Part shown: piece by piece, positions 32,401-43,036 of the stretch | Layout: each line of letters begins with the position of its first letter | Position numbering within the stretch: position 1 is the stretch's first letter | Assembly: GCA_031835245.1 (NCBI GenBank) | Contig: JAVKOQ010000286.1 | Location: 1 to 64,000, forward strand | Source of the DNA: Balamuthia mandrillaris | Taxonomy: Eukaryota > Discosea > Longamoebia > Balamuthiidae | Length of the DNA: 64,000 nt | Reading direction: 5' to 3' | The notes under the pieces: model-generated | The model's input: the letters and a program-made list of their open reading frames with translations, nothing else | What the model was told of the DNA's origin: nothing | Database searches by the model: none | Made by a program: the position numbers and the translations under genes

Positions 32401-33165
32401 CAGCATCGTCGACAGGTTCTCCGCCTGCTTCATCTTCTTCGTCTTCCTCCTCCTTGTCTTTATCCTTCTCCTCCTCCGCCTCTTCATCATCATCATCATC
32501 TTCTCCTGCTGTTTGCTCCTCGGGCTTCTTTACTTTTTGTCTTCCTTTAGATTTGCGGACGTAGACGCCAAACGAGGTGAAGCAAGTGGGCCGATACTTG
32601 CGTAGATCGAGATACTCGAACCACAGCCGTGCTACCAGCGGATATAACAGCGGAGAGACCCCGAAGTCGGTGATGAGCTTCTCTGCTTGTGCCATGAGAA
32701 GGCGTTGGAAGACCTCCAACAAAAATTCTAGGCCTCCTTTCAACCCTTCTACAATACAAATGGTTGTGAGTTAATGGAGAGCAAGCTAGAGAAAGAGAAC
32801 GAGACAGGGAAAGAAAGAGAAACGATGAAAGAGGGAGAGAGAGGACTTTGTGTCTTTTGTTTCTTTTTCTTGGGCTTGTGAATCTGCACTACTTTCAGTG
32901 CTATGTATTCATTGAACTCCGAGGCTTCTTGGACAAAGTCCTGGTATTGAGGTGTCAGCACCTGCACGCACAAACATGCCAAACGATCGTTTGAACGCGC
33001 AGCTAGTGGTGGTAGTACCTGTGACTGCGTTCCGCAAGCATCGCAAACGTAGAAACCGTATTCCGTCTGCGAGAAGGCCTCGCTCTGACACACCACACAA
33101 CGCATCCCTCTCGCTACGTTTTTGCTACTCTTTTTTTTTTCTTTTCTTTTTTGGCTTTTTACCAT
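29459..33165 (-). CDS. TAF1B/Rrn7-like Pol I factor fused to a 4CXXC_R1 zinc finger
   Basis: Six exons on the minus strand: 33165-33019, 32961-32847, 32748-31857, 31789-31681, 31615-30961, 30876-29459; 1111 aa, all phases agree. Zinc ribbon RCVVC...FYVCDAC at 22-42; then GLEFLLEVFQRLLMAQAE and LVARLWFEYL; acidic insert; cyclin-like cores (LPYFACLLLREPIPLNRYLG joined to WIRQGLLPH; DMLVAVFLVIALKLCYLFHDF). This is the Rrn7/TAF1B layout, a TFIIB-like factor that recruits RNA polymerase I at rDNA promoters. The last exon adds a Ser-rich linker and, at about 1022-1093, a zinc finger with CHAC, FCVKCLERRY, CFVC and CACYAC, resembling zf-4CXXC_R1 of CDCA7/R1. That exon has no ATG for about 380 codons, so it must be spliced on. 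An alternative acceptor at 30916 would instead truncate the protein. The start could be 33219. Confidence 0.78.
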
Positions 33166-33402
33166 TTTTTTCCCGCCTTTTTTTTCTTCCTCTGTGGGGT
33201 GCACACATGGAAGACACATTCTGCACGTTATCTGCTTCACAATGAGATCTTGATCTCCACCTCTTTCGACCCCCGAATCCCATTGGTCCACGTCACAAAT
33301 CACCCCTCAAATTTCTTCCCTTTTTGCTCTCTCTTCTCTTTTTTTTTTGCTGTATGCTTTAGAAGAAACAAAAACGTAGCAAGAGGTTCAGCGTGCAGTG
33401 AC

Positions 33403-33665
33403 ATGAAGGCCTTTGAAGGGAGGTTGGGCTTGTTCTTGTCGTTCTTGGTGGTGTTTTGGTTCTGTGGTCCTTCTCGGCAGGTGGTGGAAGGGAGGATAGG
33501 CTTCGAGTGCACCGAACAGGGTGCCTGCAGGGAGAGCGAGCCTCCCGCCAAGGACGAAGGTCCCTACAGATGCACCATCGGTGGCCAATGCGAAACCTCC
33601 AGTCGGCCCATTGGTATTTGTTGCAAGTGTTTTGTTTCTGTCTGTTCTTTCGTTCTTTCTAATCT

Positions 33666-33703
<38 letters not shown>

Positions 33704-34341
33704 GCCATCTCAGAAACTCGAGTTTCTGCCACAGGGCAGGAGCTCAAGGACAAGGCTCTGCGTTTAGTGTTTGAGATCTGGGCAGGCAATGACTTTAGTC
33801 GCGCGGAGGAGTTTATCAGTGACAAGCACGTCTTCTCTTCGCCCATGCTCAAGAGGCCGTTGCTCGGCCTCAATGGTCTACAGCAGTACAATGACATGAC
33901 ACGCACGAGCTTCTCTGACTATTCCTATTTTGTTGATGACCTCATCACCGACGGTAGTGGTTTTCTCACTCTCCCTCTCGTTTGTTTTGCATATGCATCC
34001 GTCGTTGTTCGACTTTGTTCTGTTGCGCTCTGGAACTTATACCATTACTTGACAGGTTCAAAAGTCGTCATCCGTTACCAGTTCTTTGGTACCAACACTG
34101 GAACTTATCAAGGCGTACCTGCCACTGGTATCTTCTTCTTATCGATTTTATTTGTTTTTGTTTCTTACCGATGTTTCCAAAAGGGCGTTTCGTCAAAGTG
34201 AACGACTGTGTGGCCATTTTGGACTTCTGGGATGGGCGTATCATCCAAACGTTGATGGTGTGGCCGCACCACCATCTGCTCAGCCAACTAAGCGAGCCAC
34301 GCATGGAGCCCTCCGCTACCCATTACATTGAAGATAAGTAA
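33403..34341 (+). CDS. Secreted SnoaL-like (ester cyclase family) protein
   Basis: Four exons: 33403-33613, 33714-33953, 34056-34127, 34184-34341; 226 aa. A signal peptide lies at 1-30 (LGLFLSFLVVFWFCGPS). A short Cys-containing segment follows, then a SnoaL_2/polyketide-cyclase fold of the NTF2-like superfamily: LVFEIWAGNDFSRAEEFI, GLNGLQQYNDM, VVIRYQFFGTNTG, GVPATG, and FWDGRIIQTLMVW. The GT.TG..GVPATG motif is typical for the family. Such domains bind small hydrophobic ligands or cyclise polyketides; here the substrate is unknown, and secretion makes a ligand-binding or extracellular enzyme role possible. Three phase-1 introns flank symmetric exons. (CT)n fills the first intron. Confidence 0.84.
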
Positions 34342-34484
34342 CTTGGCGTTTCTTTTCCTTGAACATTTAATGTTTTCATTTTGCACAGTTTGTAACACAA
34401 TGTTGAATGAATGAATGAATGAAAGAAAAGGGTCTCCCTTATCTTTTATTTCTGCATTATTCACAAGTTCATTTGTAAACTGGC

Positions 34485-35142
34485 TTACTTTATCTTTTCC
34501 GCTTGAGTCTTGCCTTGGCTCTCGCCCGGCATTTTGGCTTGTTCTCCCTTCTTGGTGGAGGATGCCTGCTTCTCCCCGTGTTTGGTGCCACATTGGCACG
34601 TCGGGCCGCACGTGCAATTCGTTCCACAGGTGCACTTGGCTGCAAGGATGAAACCAATAACGCACAACAGCAAAAAAGTGAGATAGGAAAAAGTGGTGCG
34701 AAGGATAAAGCGATACACAGGAGGAGAGCAACATAAGACAACAACAACCACAACATAAGACAACAAAAAACGAACGATTGCCGCAGGCTCTGGGAGCTCT
34801 CTCAGTGGCAGACCCGCACTTGCAGCGGCCTCCTTCGCACTTACACATGCTCTTGTGCTCGCAGTTGTCTTTGTTTTTTTTTTTTTCAATGTTACTCTCT
34901 CTTCATGCAGCACAGAACAAGAAACAAAAACAGACGACGTACTGTTGGTGCACCTCATCTTTTCGATTGGTTTGGAGCCGCATTGGCACTTGGTCCCACA
35001 GTTGCAGCCTGCTTTGCAGTTGCAAGAGTCTTTGCGCCCAGAGAAAGCAAAGCAGACATTAGATGAATGCACAGAGGGGAGGAGAGAATGGAAACGACGA
35101 GGTACCATTGGGACATCTCATGGCGAGTGTTGCTTTGTCCAT
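34485..35142 (-). CDS. Modular metallothionein-like cysteine-rich protein
   Basis: Four exons on the minus strand: 35142-35106, 35029-34943, 34868-34776, 34639-34485; 123 aa with about 20 cysteines. Each of the last three exons carries one CxC/CxxxC cluster (for example CNCKAGCNCGTKCQC, CKCEGGRCKC and CTCGTNCTCGPTCQC). All three introns are phase 1, so the cluster exons are symmetric and could be added or skipped without a frameshift. No aromatic residues occur in the clusters, and the tail is Lys/Glu-rich. Composition fits a metallothionein that buffers Cu, Zn or Cd in the cytosol. The upstream region holds heat-shock-element-like sequences. Family assignment rests on composition only. Confidence 0.74.
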
Positions 35143-35418
35143 GTTGACAGGGTTTCTCCAGGTAGGGGGAGGGGAGGAGTAAAACGCGGGCGATGTAACG
35201 TGTTTTATTGGAAAGAAGAAGAAAGAAAGAAAGAAAAAAAGACGCGCCCTGCGAGGGTGGCGCTATTTATGGGGGTCGTCTTCCTCCTCGGAGCTCCTCC
35301 AGGCCTGGAGGAACAATCCACAGCAACGAGGCGGCTATTCCACAGAAATTCGGGAACGATTTGACCATCTCTCTTTCCGAACGGAGTGCGAAAAAGAATT
35401 GTAACCTTGGACTCTTCT

Positions 35419-35452
<34 letters not shown>

Positions 35453-35729
35453 TCTCGAGAAAGCTTTCGAGAAGTTGAAGGCCCGCTCTGCGATGACACG
35501 GGTATCGGGTCGAAAGCATAGTGGACGATCGGACATTGTCCTTTTTAACATTGTACCGTCGACAATAATTTCATATTTAGGTAATCATGACGTCATGAAT
35601 TTTCTGTTTTATCTATTAGCCAAAGCACAGACCTACTAGGTAGAACAGTATTGTGGACGCTTTAGCTTTTATCTTGTGCTAATAGCAAAAAAAAACAGAA
35701 AAGAAAAGATTTGAAAGAGAAGAAGAAAG
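35143..35729. promoter_or_regulatory. Divergent promoter of metallothionein-like and ARP4 genes
   Basis: Contains HSE-like inverted pairs TTCGGGAA (35349) and TTCGAGAA (35466), a perfect 16-bp palindrome GCTTTCTCGAGAAAGC (35449-35464), a (GA)n tract (35421-35449), GTCGAC at 35558 and TGACGTCA at 35588-35595, which lies 142 bp before the ARP4 start. Functional roles are inferred from consensus only. Confidence 0.45.
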
Positions 35730-37162
35730 ATGGTGACGATGGTCGGTGGAGGTTCGTCCTTTTGTTTTTTTCTTTTCACAAAAAAACAAACTTCTTAACC
35801 TACTCACACACATCGCACTCCACTGCTTTTATCTCTTTTTTATTTGTGGAAAAATTGTAGATGAGGTCTCCGCACTGGTGATCGACATTGGCAGCAGCAC
35901 AAGCAAAATGGGGTACGCCGGCGAGGACTCTCCCAAAGCGGTCTTTCCCTCTACCGTTGGGGTGCTTCACTCCTCCTCCTCCTCTTCTTCTCACGGCGAG
36001 CCCAGCGCCACTGCCATGATGGAGGATGGTGGTGGCAGCGGCGATGCCTCCTCGTCGTCCAAAGCATCTTCTGCTGCTACCGCTGCCAACAAACCCAACT
36101 ACTTTATTGGCAGCAGCGCTTTGGCCTACAAAAGAGATTTTATGGAAGTGGAGAGTCCCTTGCGTGAAGGCCTAAGTCAGTAGATCTTCTTCCTCTTCTT
36201 CTTTCTTCTTTCTTCTTTCTTCTTTCTTCTTTCTTCTTTCTTCTTTCTTCTTTCTTCCTTCTTCTTCTCTCGTTCTGCTCTTCTTCTGCTTCTCCTTCTG
36301 CTTCTTCTTTCTTCTTGTTCTTCTCCTCCTCCTCCCCCTCCTCCTCCTCCTCCTCCTCCTCCTCCTTCTCCTTCTTCTCCTTCTTCTTCTCCTTCTTCTT
36401 CTTCTTCTTACTTGTTGTTGTTGTTCTTCTTCTTCTTCTTGTCCAAATGATCCAAACAAAAAAAAGTTTACGACTGGAACATAGCGGAAGAGTTGATCAA
36501 CTACGGACTGAAGAAAAGGTTGTCGGTAGATCCAAAGCAGCACCCAATTCTCCTGGCGGAGGCCTCCTTCAACACGCGAAGCCTCAGAGAGAAGGCCACC
36601 GAGCTCATGTTCGAGAGGTACCAAGTGCCGGCGCTGTTCACCAGCAAGAACGCCGTGCTCGCCACGTTCGCCTCTGGTCGTTCTTCCGCTTTGGTCCTTG
36701 ACTCTGGAGCTGGCGTTACCAGCGCTGTGGCCGTTCATGAAGGCTATGCTCTTGGCAAGGTTTGCTGTTGTTCTCATTGTTCTGTCTGCTTTTGGTTCTG
36801 GCTTCTCACTTCCGTCTTTTCTTTCCCTTTCGTTCTTCTTCACTCATCCATTCTTCTTTCATCTATCACCCTTCCTCTTTGTGCATGCTTCATTCTTTAA
36901 ATTTTTTTTTAACCATTGTTCTGTCTTTCACTAACAACCAATGTTATTTGTGAAGGGAATAGTGAAAAACACGTTGGCCGGAGACCGACTGACGAGAGCC
37001 TTTCTGGACCTGTACAAGCGAAAAGAAATTTCTATTAAACCTCATTACATGTTACGGAAGAAAGAAGCCAAGCAAGGCGTCATGCAAGTTACAGAACTGG
37101 ATTTTCCCAACATCACTCGCTCCTACCACGATTATATGGTTATGGTAAATCTGCTTCCCCCG

Positions 37163-37215
<53 letters not shown>

Positions 37216-37403
37216 TTCTCTCTCTCTTTCTCTTTCTCTTTCCTTTCTCTTTCTTCTTTCTTCTTTCTTTCTTTCTCTTTCTTTCTTTCTTTCTCTTCTT
37301 TCTCTCTTTCTCTTTCTTTCTTCTCTTTCTTTCTCTCTTCTTTCTCTTTCTCTTTCTTCTCTTTCTCTTTCTCCTTCTCTTCTTTCTCTCTTTCTCTTCT
37401 CTT

Positions 37404-37450
<47 letters not shown>

Positions 37451-37597
37451 TCTCTTTCTTCTTCTTCTCTCTCTCTCTCTCTTCCTCTCGCTAAACGGAA
37501 AACCAATTACAAAAAAAAAAAAAGAATGTCGTACAAGACATTAAGGAATCAGTGGCTAGAGTCTCTGCAGATCCGTTTATTGAAGAGTTTGGCTCCT

Positions 37598-37636
<39 letters not shown>

Positions 37637-38164
37637 TTTTTTCTCTTACCACGGTTTAAAAAAAACAGAGAGAATGCAAACATAGCAACAGTACCATACG
37701 AACTTCCCGACGGAAACGTCATCAACGTCAGCACCGAACGTTTCTCCGTCCCAGAACTTCTCTTCTCCTCCGCCTCCTCCTCCTCCATTCCCAACGCCAC
37801 CATTGATGAAGAAGCCGAAGAAGAAGAACCTCTTCACCCGCAACATATTCCTCTTCACCAAATGATTCTTCGTTGCATCCAAAACGCGGATGTGGATGCT
37901 CGCCGTGAGCTATACAGCGGCATCGTCGTCACTGGCGGCAACACGCTTCTTCCCGGCTTTCTCGACCGGCTGCAGAAGGAACTGGCGGAGAGCGCAACGC
38001 AGCGATTCAAGTTAGTGGCGGCGAACAATGCGGCGGAGAGAAAGTTTGGCGTGTGGATCGGTGGCTCCATTTTGGCCTCGTTGGGCACGTTTCAGCAGAT
38101 GTGGATGAGCAAGTCTGAGTATGAGGAGCACGGCGCTTCTCTTGTGGAGCGGAAGTGTCCTTAA
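35730..38164 (+). CDS. Actin-related protein 4 (ARP4/BAF53/ACTL6-like)
   Basis: Six exons: 35730-35745, 35861-36175, 36467-36759, 36956-37144, 37525-37586, 37669-38164; 456 aa. Actin-fold signature: [17 protein letters not shown] near the N-terminus, [33 protein letters not shown], and the end [20 protein letters not shown] followed by a Cys-Pro terminus, which is the ARP4/BAF53 hallmark. A Ser/Ala/Gly-rich insertion sits at about 45-80. ARP4 is a nuclear subunit of NuA4, SWR1, INO80 and BAF complexes. Exons 1 and 2 join across [12 protein letters not shown]. The introns contain several hundred nt of TTC/TTTC and CT repeats, and a reading frame running through them is spurious. Confidence 0.95.
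36185..36435. repeat. (TTCTTTC)n/(TTC)n tract in ARP4 intron 2
   Basis: About 250 nt of TTC-based units on the sense strand, inside intron 36176-36466. Confidence 0.95.
37162..37490. repeat. (CT)n/(CTTT)n tract in ARP4 intron 4
   Basis: About 330 nt of pure pyrimidine on the sense strand in intron 37145-37524. A second (CT)n at 37606-37634 lies in the next intron. Confidence 0.95.
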
Positions 38165-38273
38165 AGCTTTTTGGGACAAAAACATAAGAGCAGAAGGAAG
38201 AAAGAAGAAAGAAGAAAGAAGACAAAAAATCACACCCTAAACTAGAATAATACTCATGTTTGAAAAAAAAAGA

Positions 38274-39209
38274 TTACTTTTTGGGTTTGGTTGAAGTAAG
38301 CTTCCTTGCCAGTTGTTGCTGCTCCTCGGCGGCCTGGTTTGGCAGCGGGGGCAATCCAACCTTCTTCCTGATGGAGGGGCGCTTCAGGGCGAGCGCCTGG
38401 GTCAAGGAGAGCAGATTGTTGGTGGCCCAGTAGACGTTGAGAGCGGCAGGGAAGAAGGAGCTGAAGGGAAGGAGGAACAGGGAGAAGGCTCTGGCCAGGT
38501 ACTTGACGAAATGGACGTTCTTGCCGGTGGATGCTGTGGATGGTGTTTGGCCCAACTATTGTTGATGTTTGTATCTATGTTTAGCGAACCATTTTTGAAA
38601 CTAATAAGAGAAAAGACGCACTTCCATTGTGGCCCAAAGGGCAAGACTCATGAGAGTGGGAAGAATGAGGTAAGGATCGGGAGTGGTCAAGTCCGTGAAC
38701 CACAAAACACCACCTATGATTATCCGACGAACATGAGTTGCATTATTTTTTTTAGAATAGCAAACGAAAAGAAAAGAAAATGAGGAAGAACAGGAGAACA
38801 AGAGAAGGGACGTACCGTTAGCAAAGCTTGGTATTTCCTCGCTCATCCGCCGCAAAGTCACAAAGAAGAGCAGAAACACGGGCAACTGACAAGCGGGACC
38901 CACCAGTACATGAAAAGGGTTAACCTTGGCCTTTTTCATCATGCTCCTCAACTCCTCTTGATGAGCTCTGATGAGGGCCATGTTGGGATTTGGCTTCCTT
39001 CTTTCTTGGGCCATTGCCATGTTGACTTTGTTGAGCTCTATATTTTTTGTTTTGTCGTAATAAGCAGCAGTTAATAACAACAGTGATCAAGGAGAGATAA
39101 TACTTCAAGAAGATGAAGTTGATATAGAAGATGAAGAAGAGGACAAGGCAGAAGGAGATGAAGAGAATGAAGGTGGAGAATCTAAAGAAACAGAGCAAGA
39201 GAGAGGAGA

Positions 39210-39258
<49 letters not shown>

Positions 39259-39687
39259 CCAGGTTGCAACACTCCAAGGGCAGTGGCCTTGCGCAAAGTG
39301 AACAACGTCTACGATCATAAATGGAATATCCAATAGGTTAGACCTGAAAGAAAAAGTCTCAAAGAGTCCCAACAAACCGGAGCCAACAAGGCAAGACGAA
39401 TGGCAAAGGTGGCACCGACGATGGTGCCCCACCAAGGACAGCCCGTGGTGAGGTGGACCCACTCCAGCCCGTCCATCACGTAGTTGGGCAAGCTGTTCAA
39501 AAAGCCATCCCCGCCGCCGCCGCCTAAGGAGGTGGAGGCCTCCGGGGCCAAAGCGTTCCAATCCAGGCCGGTCGGCACTGCAGACCCTCCTTCTGCTCCA
39601 ACTGGGGTGCCCGGACGAAGCCATTCGGGATTGAGGGTAAGTGCTTCCTTTTTATTTTTTTCAGCAGAGTTAATCGATTAACAACAG

Positions 39688-39731
<44 letters not shown>

Positions 39732-40112
39732 CGCATCAGGAGAAGCAGAAGAAGGAGGAAGAGGAGAGTTTTCAGGGTCGGAGGTGGAATAGAGGCGGGA
39801 AGAAAGATGGAGTTGAGTAGTGGTAGGGAAGAAGCCAAGGCTGGAAGCACCAGGGAAGCGGGGGTGTGTTCTTCTTCTGGTGGTGGGTTCGGAGAGGGTG
39901 ATGTTGGAGGAAGAGAAGGAAGCAGAAGAAGAAGCACTGCGAAGAAGGGAAGAAGAATAAGAGCGTTGATTGCCGCAAAGCTGTTGCTGTTGTGAAACAA
40001 ATCCCAGTGGCGAGCTCCGGCAAAGAGAGCGGACACCAATGCCGCTGCCAACCAGCCGAAAGGCAGAGCCCAACGGCACCAAAGGAACCAACACTTCTCT
40101 TTGCCGATACAT
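38274..40112 (-). CDS. Mitochondrial inner membrane insertase OXA1
   Basis: Six exons on the minus strand: 40112-39732, 39647-39378, 39308-39260, 39037-38816, 38713-38622, 38555-38274; 431 aa. The N-terminus (MYRQREVLVPLVPLGSAFRLV, then Arg/Ser-rich) is a mitochondrial presequence. The YidC/Oxa1 core follows: WGTIVGATFAIRLALLAP, TLRKATALGVLQPELNKVN, VNPFHVLVGPACQLPVFLLF, FTDLTTPDPYLILPTLMSL, and PAALNVYWATNNLLSLTQ, then a short basic Pro-rich tail. The tiny third exon restores the conserved positively charged loop in frame. OXA1 inserts mitochondrially encoded proteins co-translationally into the inner membrane. Introns carry (GA)n tracts (sense CT) at 39206-39250 and 39691-39730. Confidence 0.94.
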
Positions 40113-40297
40113 CACTCTCAAAAAAAAAAAAAAAAAAAAAAGAACAGAGAGAGATGAAGAAGGCACTGGTGGTGTTTCTCCCTCCTTTTTTTTTTTGCGT
40201 TTGGCCTTTTTTTATGTCGACTATCAGATGATCTACCAATTGAAAAACAACGACAAGGAATGATTGGAATTTAAAATATTTTTGGTATGGACGTGGA

Positions 40298-42974
40298 ATG
40301 GAAGCATTTCAAGCATTTGAAACATTTCATATATTCAAAGAATGCAAAAAAATAAAAAAAGAAAAGATGAAAAGAAACGAAAAAAATATCTTCTCGGCGG
40401 TGACCTCCTCCTCCTCCCTCTCCTCCTCTGCTTTTTCTGTCTTTTGTTCCACCACCGCTGTGCGACGATCCAGGTCGAGCCGCCTCTCAGGCTCAGCTCT
40501 CTCTTGGGCGAAACCAACAACCCCCAGTGCGCTGCGCCATGGAGCTTTCTTCTCGGCAGCACGCCGTCTGAAATGGGGTCACGCTCTTCCTCCCTCCTCC
40601 CCGTTCCTTCGCTTCTGCCCCTCGCAAAGGCCGTTTGGTGGCTTCGAGGATATGAGCAGAACGTATGCAACGAGCACCGCTGCCCAGCAAGGAGGAGAGC
40701 CAAAGAGACCGACCCTCAAGGCGCTGCTCAACCGCTTCTTGCTGATGGTTCACCCGGACCTCTTTTCTGACTATCCTCAACACCAGGTTAGGATGTCTCC
40801 TCTCTTCTTCCTTCTCTCTAGTTTTCATTCGTCCTCCTTCTCCTCATCTCTGCTCCTCTTCTTCGCTCCTTTCCTCTTCTCTGCTTCGGTTCTATCTTCT
40901 TCTTCTTCTTCTTCTTCTTCTTCTTCTTCTTCTTCTTCTTCTTCTTCTCCTTCTTCTTCTTCTTCTTCTTCTTCTTCTCCTTCTTGTTCTTCTTCTTCTT
41001 CTTCTTCTTCTTCTTCTTCTTCTCCTTCTCACAACATAACCCAAACCCAACAGGACGTCAACAGCAAATCATTACAAGCTCTCCACAACTTTCTGGACGA
41101 CACCAAACGTCCTCCCGAAGTCCATGTCCCCAGCAACAAGACTTATTCCCTCCAATTCTATCTTCTTTCTTCTGCTTCAACTCTCTCTGATGCTTCGTCT
41201 CCTTCATCCTCCACAGAACTTCCCAAAGTGGAAGCCATCATTCATGCCACCCCTCACAACACTCGCAAAGGCAGAGAGCGACACATTCTCTCCCAACTGC
41301 TGCCGTTGTTCGAGCGAACGGGCTCCATCTTCAAGACGGACGAGAAGAGGGAGTTCTCCTTTCATGGCTTTTGGCAGGGCGTCAAAGGCTTGGAGACGCA
41401 ATCTGGCCTCTCGGAGGACGAGGCTGTGGCAGGTGCTGCTGCTGCTTTCGACCAGAATGATCAGCAGCAGTATTATTCTGATGTTCAACACGGTTAGTTG
41501 AATGTAGTTCTTGTTTTGGTTTTTTATTTTCTGTTTGTCTCCTCTCTGCATTATGTTAACTACTATTTTATAAAAAAGGTCCAGTGAACATTCAAGACTT
41601 GGTTGAGTTTATAAGTCACCACTTGACCGAAGCAAAAAAGAAGAAAGAAGACGTACGACGCATAGAAAGAGAGGTAGCCCTTCATCGATACGTGTTGATG
41701 TCACAGCAACGAGGCCTCAAAGTCACTTTTGGTAGAGAGGAACTCAACGACCCAGCTCGACAGTTGGACCTAATGAAGAAGTTGGTCATTGTGTTTGACC
41801 ATATCCAACTCAACGAACAGCCACTTGATCTCACTGACTGCAACATTTGCTTCTCCAAAGCCTCTGGTTCGTCTTTCACCTCTTTCTTGTCTGTTCGTTT
41901 TGTTGTCTCCGTCTTTTGCGCTAAACTTCTTCTTTTAACATAAAAGAGGAAGGTAAACTCTATGAAGACGCGTTCGGAAGAATCTTTCTCGACTCGATAG
42001 TAAACGACCACAACTTTATTCAGAGTTGGAGCAAAGTTCTTCTCGGCATTGAACTTGACAGAGTCAGACGACAGAGAGAAGAGTTCAAAGTTACTCGGTT
42101 GAAGGAAGCTTCGTTGGCAGAGCGCCTTGGATTTCGCTATTTTTGTGCCGACTACACAACCATCAATCCTTTCAGCTATGCTCTTTTTTTGCGTCGGATA
42201 GAAGCTGAACTGTATTACGCACTCCTTCTTTCCTTCCTCTTGCTCTTGCTCTTGCTCTTGCTCTTGCTCTTGCTCTTGCTCTTGCTCTTGCTCTTGCTCT
42301 TGCTCTTGCTCTTGCTCTTGCTCTTGCTCTTGCTCTTGCTCTTGCTCTTGCTCTGTTTACTAACTTTATGATTGTGTTAGAGAGGCACTTGGTCCCCAAC
42401 TTTTTTCAAACGACATGCAACTGCCTTCAAACATTTCGATTGTGGTAACTGCTATCCATTCTTTTCCTGCTGTACTCCTTTTTAATATTTAAGCGCCTCC
42501 CCAGGTAAAAGGAGGAGGTTGGAATCGGTTCGTGATGGACCATGGCGTAGGAGTGCTCTCGATACCAACCACATGTAAAGCAGAAGACATAGTAGAATGG
42601 GCACGGCGCAATGGCGGAAAGGCAAGTCACGCCCAACAAGTGCTAGATGACCTTCGTGCCAGAGAAACCCAGTTGAGGTATGTTGTTCTTTCTATCCTCA
42701 TTCTATTTCTCTTTTTCTTTCTTTCTCTTCTTTTCACTTTTCACCAACAAAAAACAAAAGAATACTGGTGAAAAGAAGTCTTCGCGTCAGAGAATTGCTG
42801 CAAGCGGACAACATCACGTCAGAAGACATGACCGAATGTTGCTTCACGTTGCGGCGTTACTCCAGCGAACTTGCGCCTTTGATGCAAGGTCTCTCCGTTC
42901 GTGTCTCGGATGAGCTTCGCATCGGACACGATGGAACTATCGTTGTTCCTTGGAGCATTCTTCCTCACCAATAA
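40298..42974 (+). CDS. TCAIM-like mitochondrial protein (DUF4460/DUF4461)
   Basis: Seven exons: 40298-40786, 41054-41492, 41579-41866, 41947-42211, 42381-42444, 42505-42677, 42761-42974; 643 aa from the first ATG, 620 aa from the one at 40367, which better suits the Arg/Ser-rich presequence. A J-like helix with HPD follows (NRFLLMVHPDLFSDYPQHQ), then the DUF4460 strand/helix pattern. The second half has the DUF4461 pattern: VALHRYVLMSQQRG, LDLMKKLVIVFDHI, WNRFVMDHGVGVLSIP, and a final IVVPWSI close to the TCAIM end. In mammals TCAIM is a mitochondrial matrix protein that lowers OGDH levels with mitochondrial DnaJ/Hsp70 partners. Function in a protist is unknown. Introns contain (TTC)n and (CTTGCT)n. 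Confidence 0.84.
40895..41030. repeat. (TTC)n tract in TCAIM-like intron 1
   Basis: About 130 nt of TTC units, sense-strand pyrimidine, in intron 40787-41053. Confidence 0.95.
42230..42353. repeat. (CTTGCT)n tract in TCAIM-like intron 4
   Basis: About 20 copies of the hexamer CTTGCT in intron 42212-42380. It stays open in several frames, giving artificial Leu-rich or Arg-Ala reading frames. Confidence 0.95.
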
Positions 42975-43036
42975 AACGCAACAAAATCAAACGAACGAGA
43001 GAAGGTGAGAGCATCCAAAAAGAAGTAAAGCACTGT

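Noticed and set aside
37132-37506. Arg/Glu-repeat and Ser/Leu-repeat proteins
   Set aside because: They translate (GA)n or (CT)n microsatellites inside introns, here and at about ten other places.
36941-38164. 407-aa frame reading through ARP4 exons 4-6
   Set aside because: It includes repeat-filled introns; removing them restores the ARP4 family sequence.
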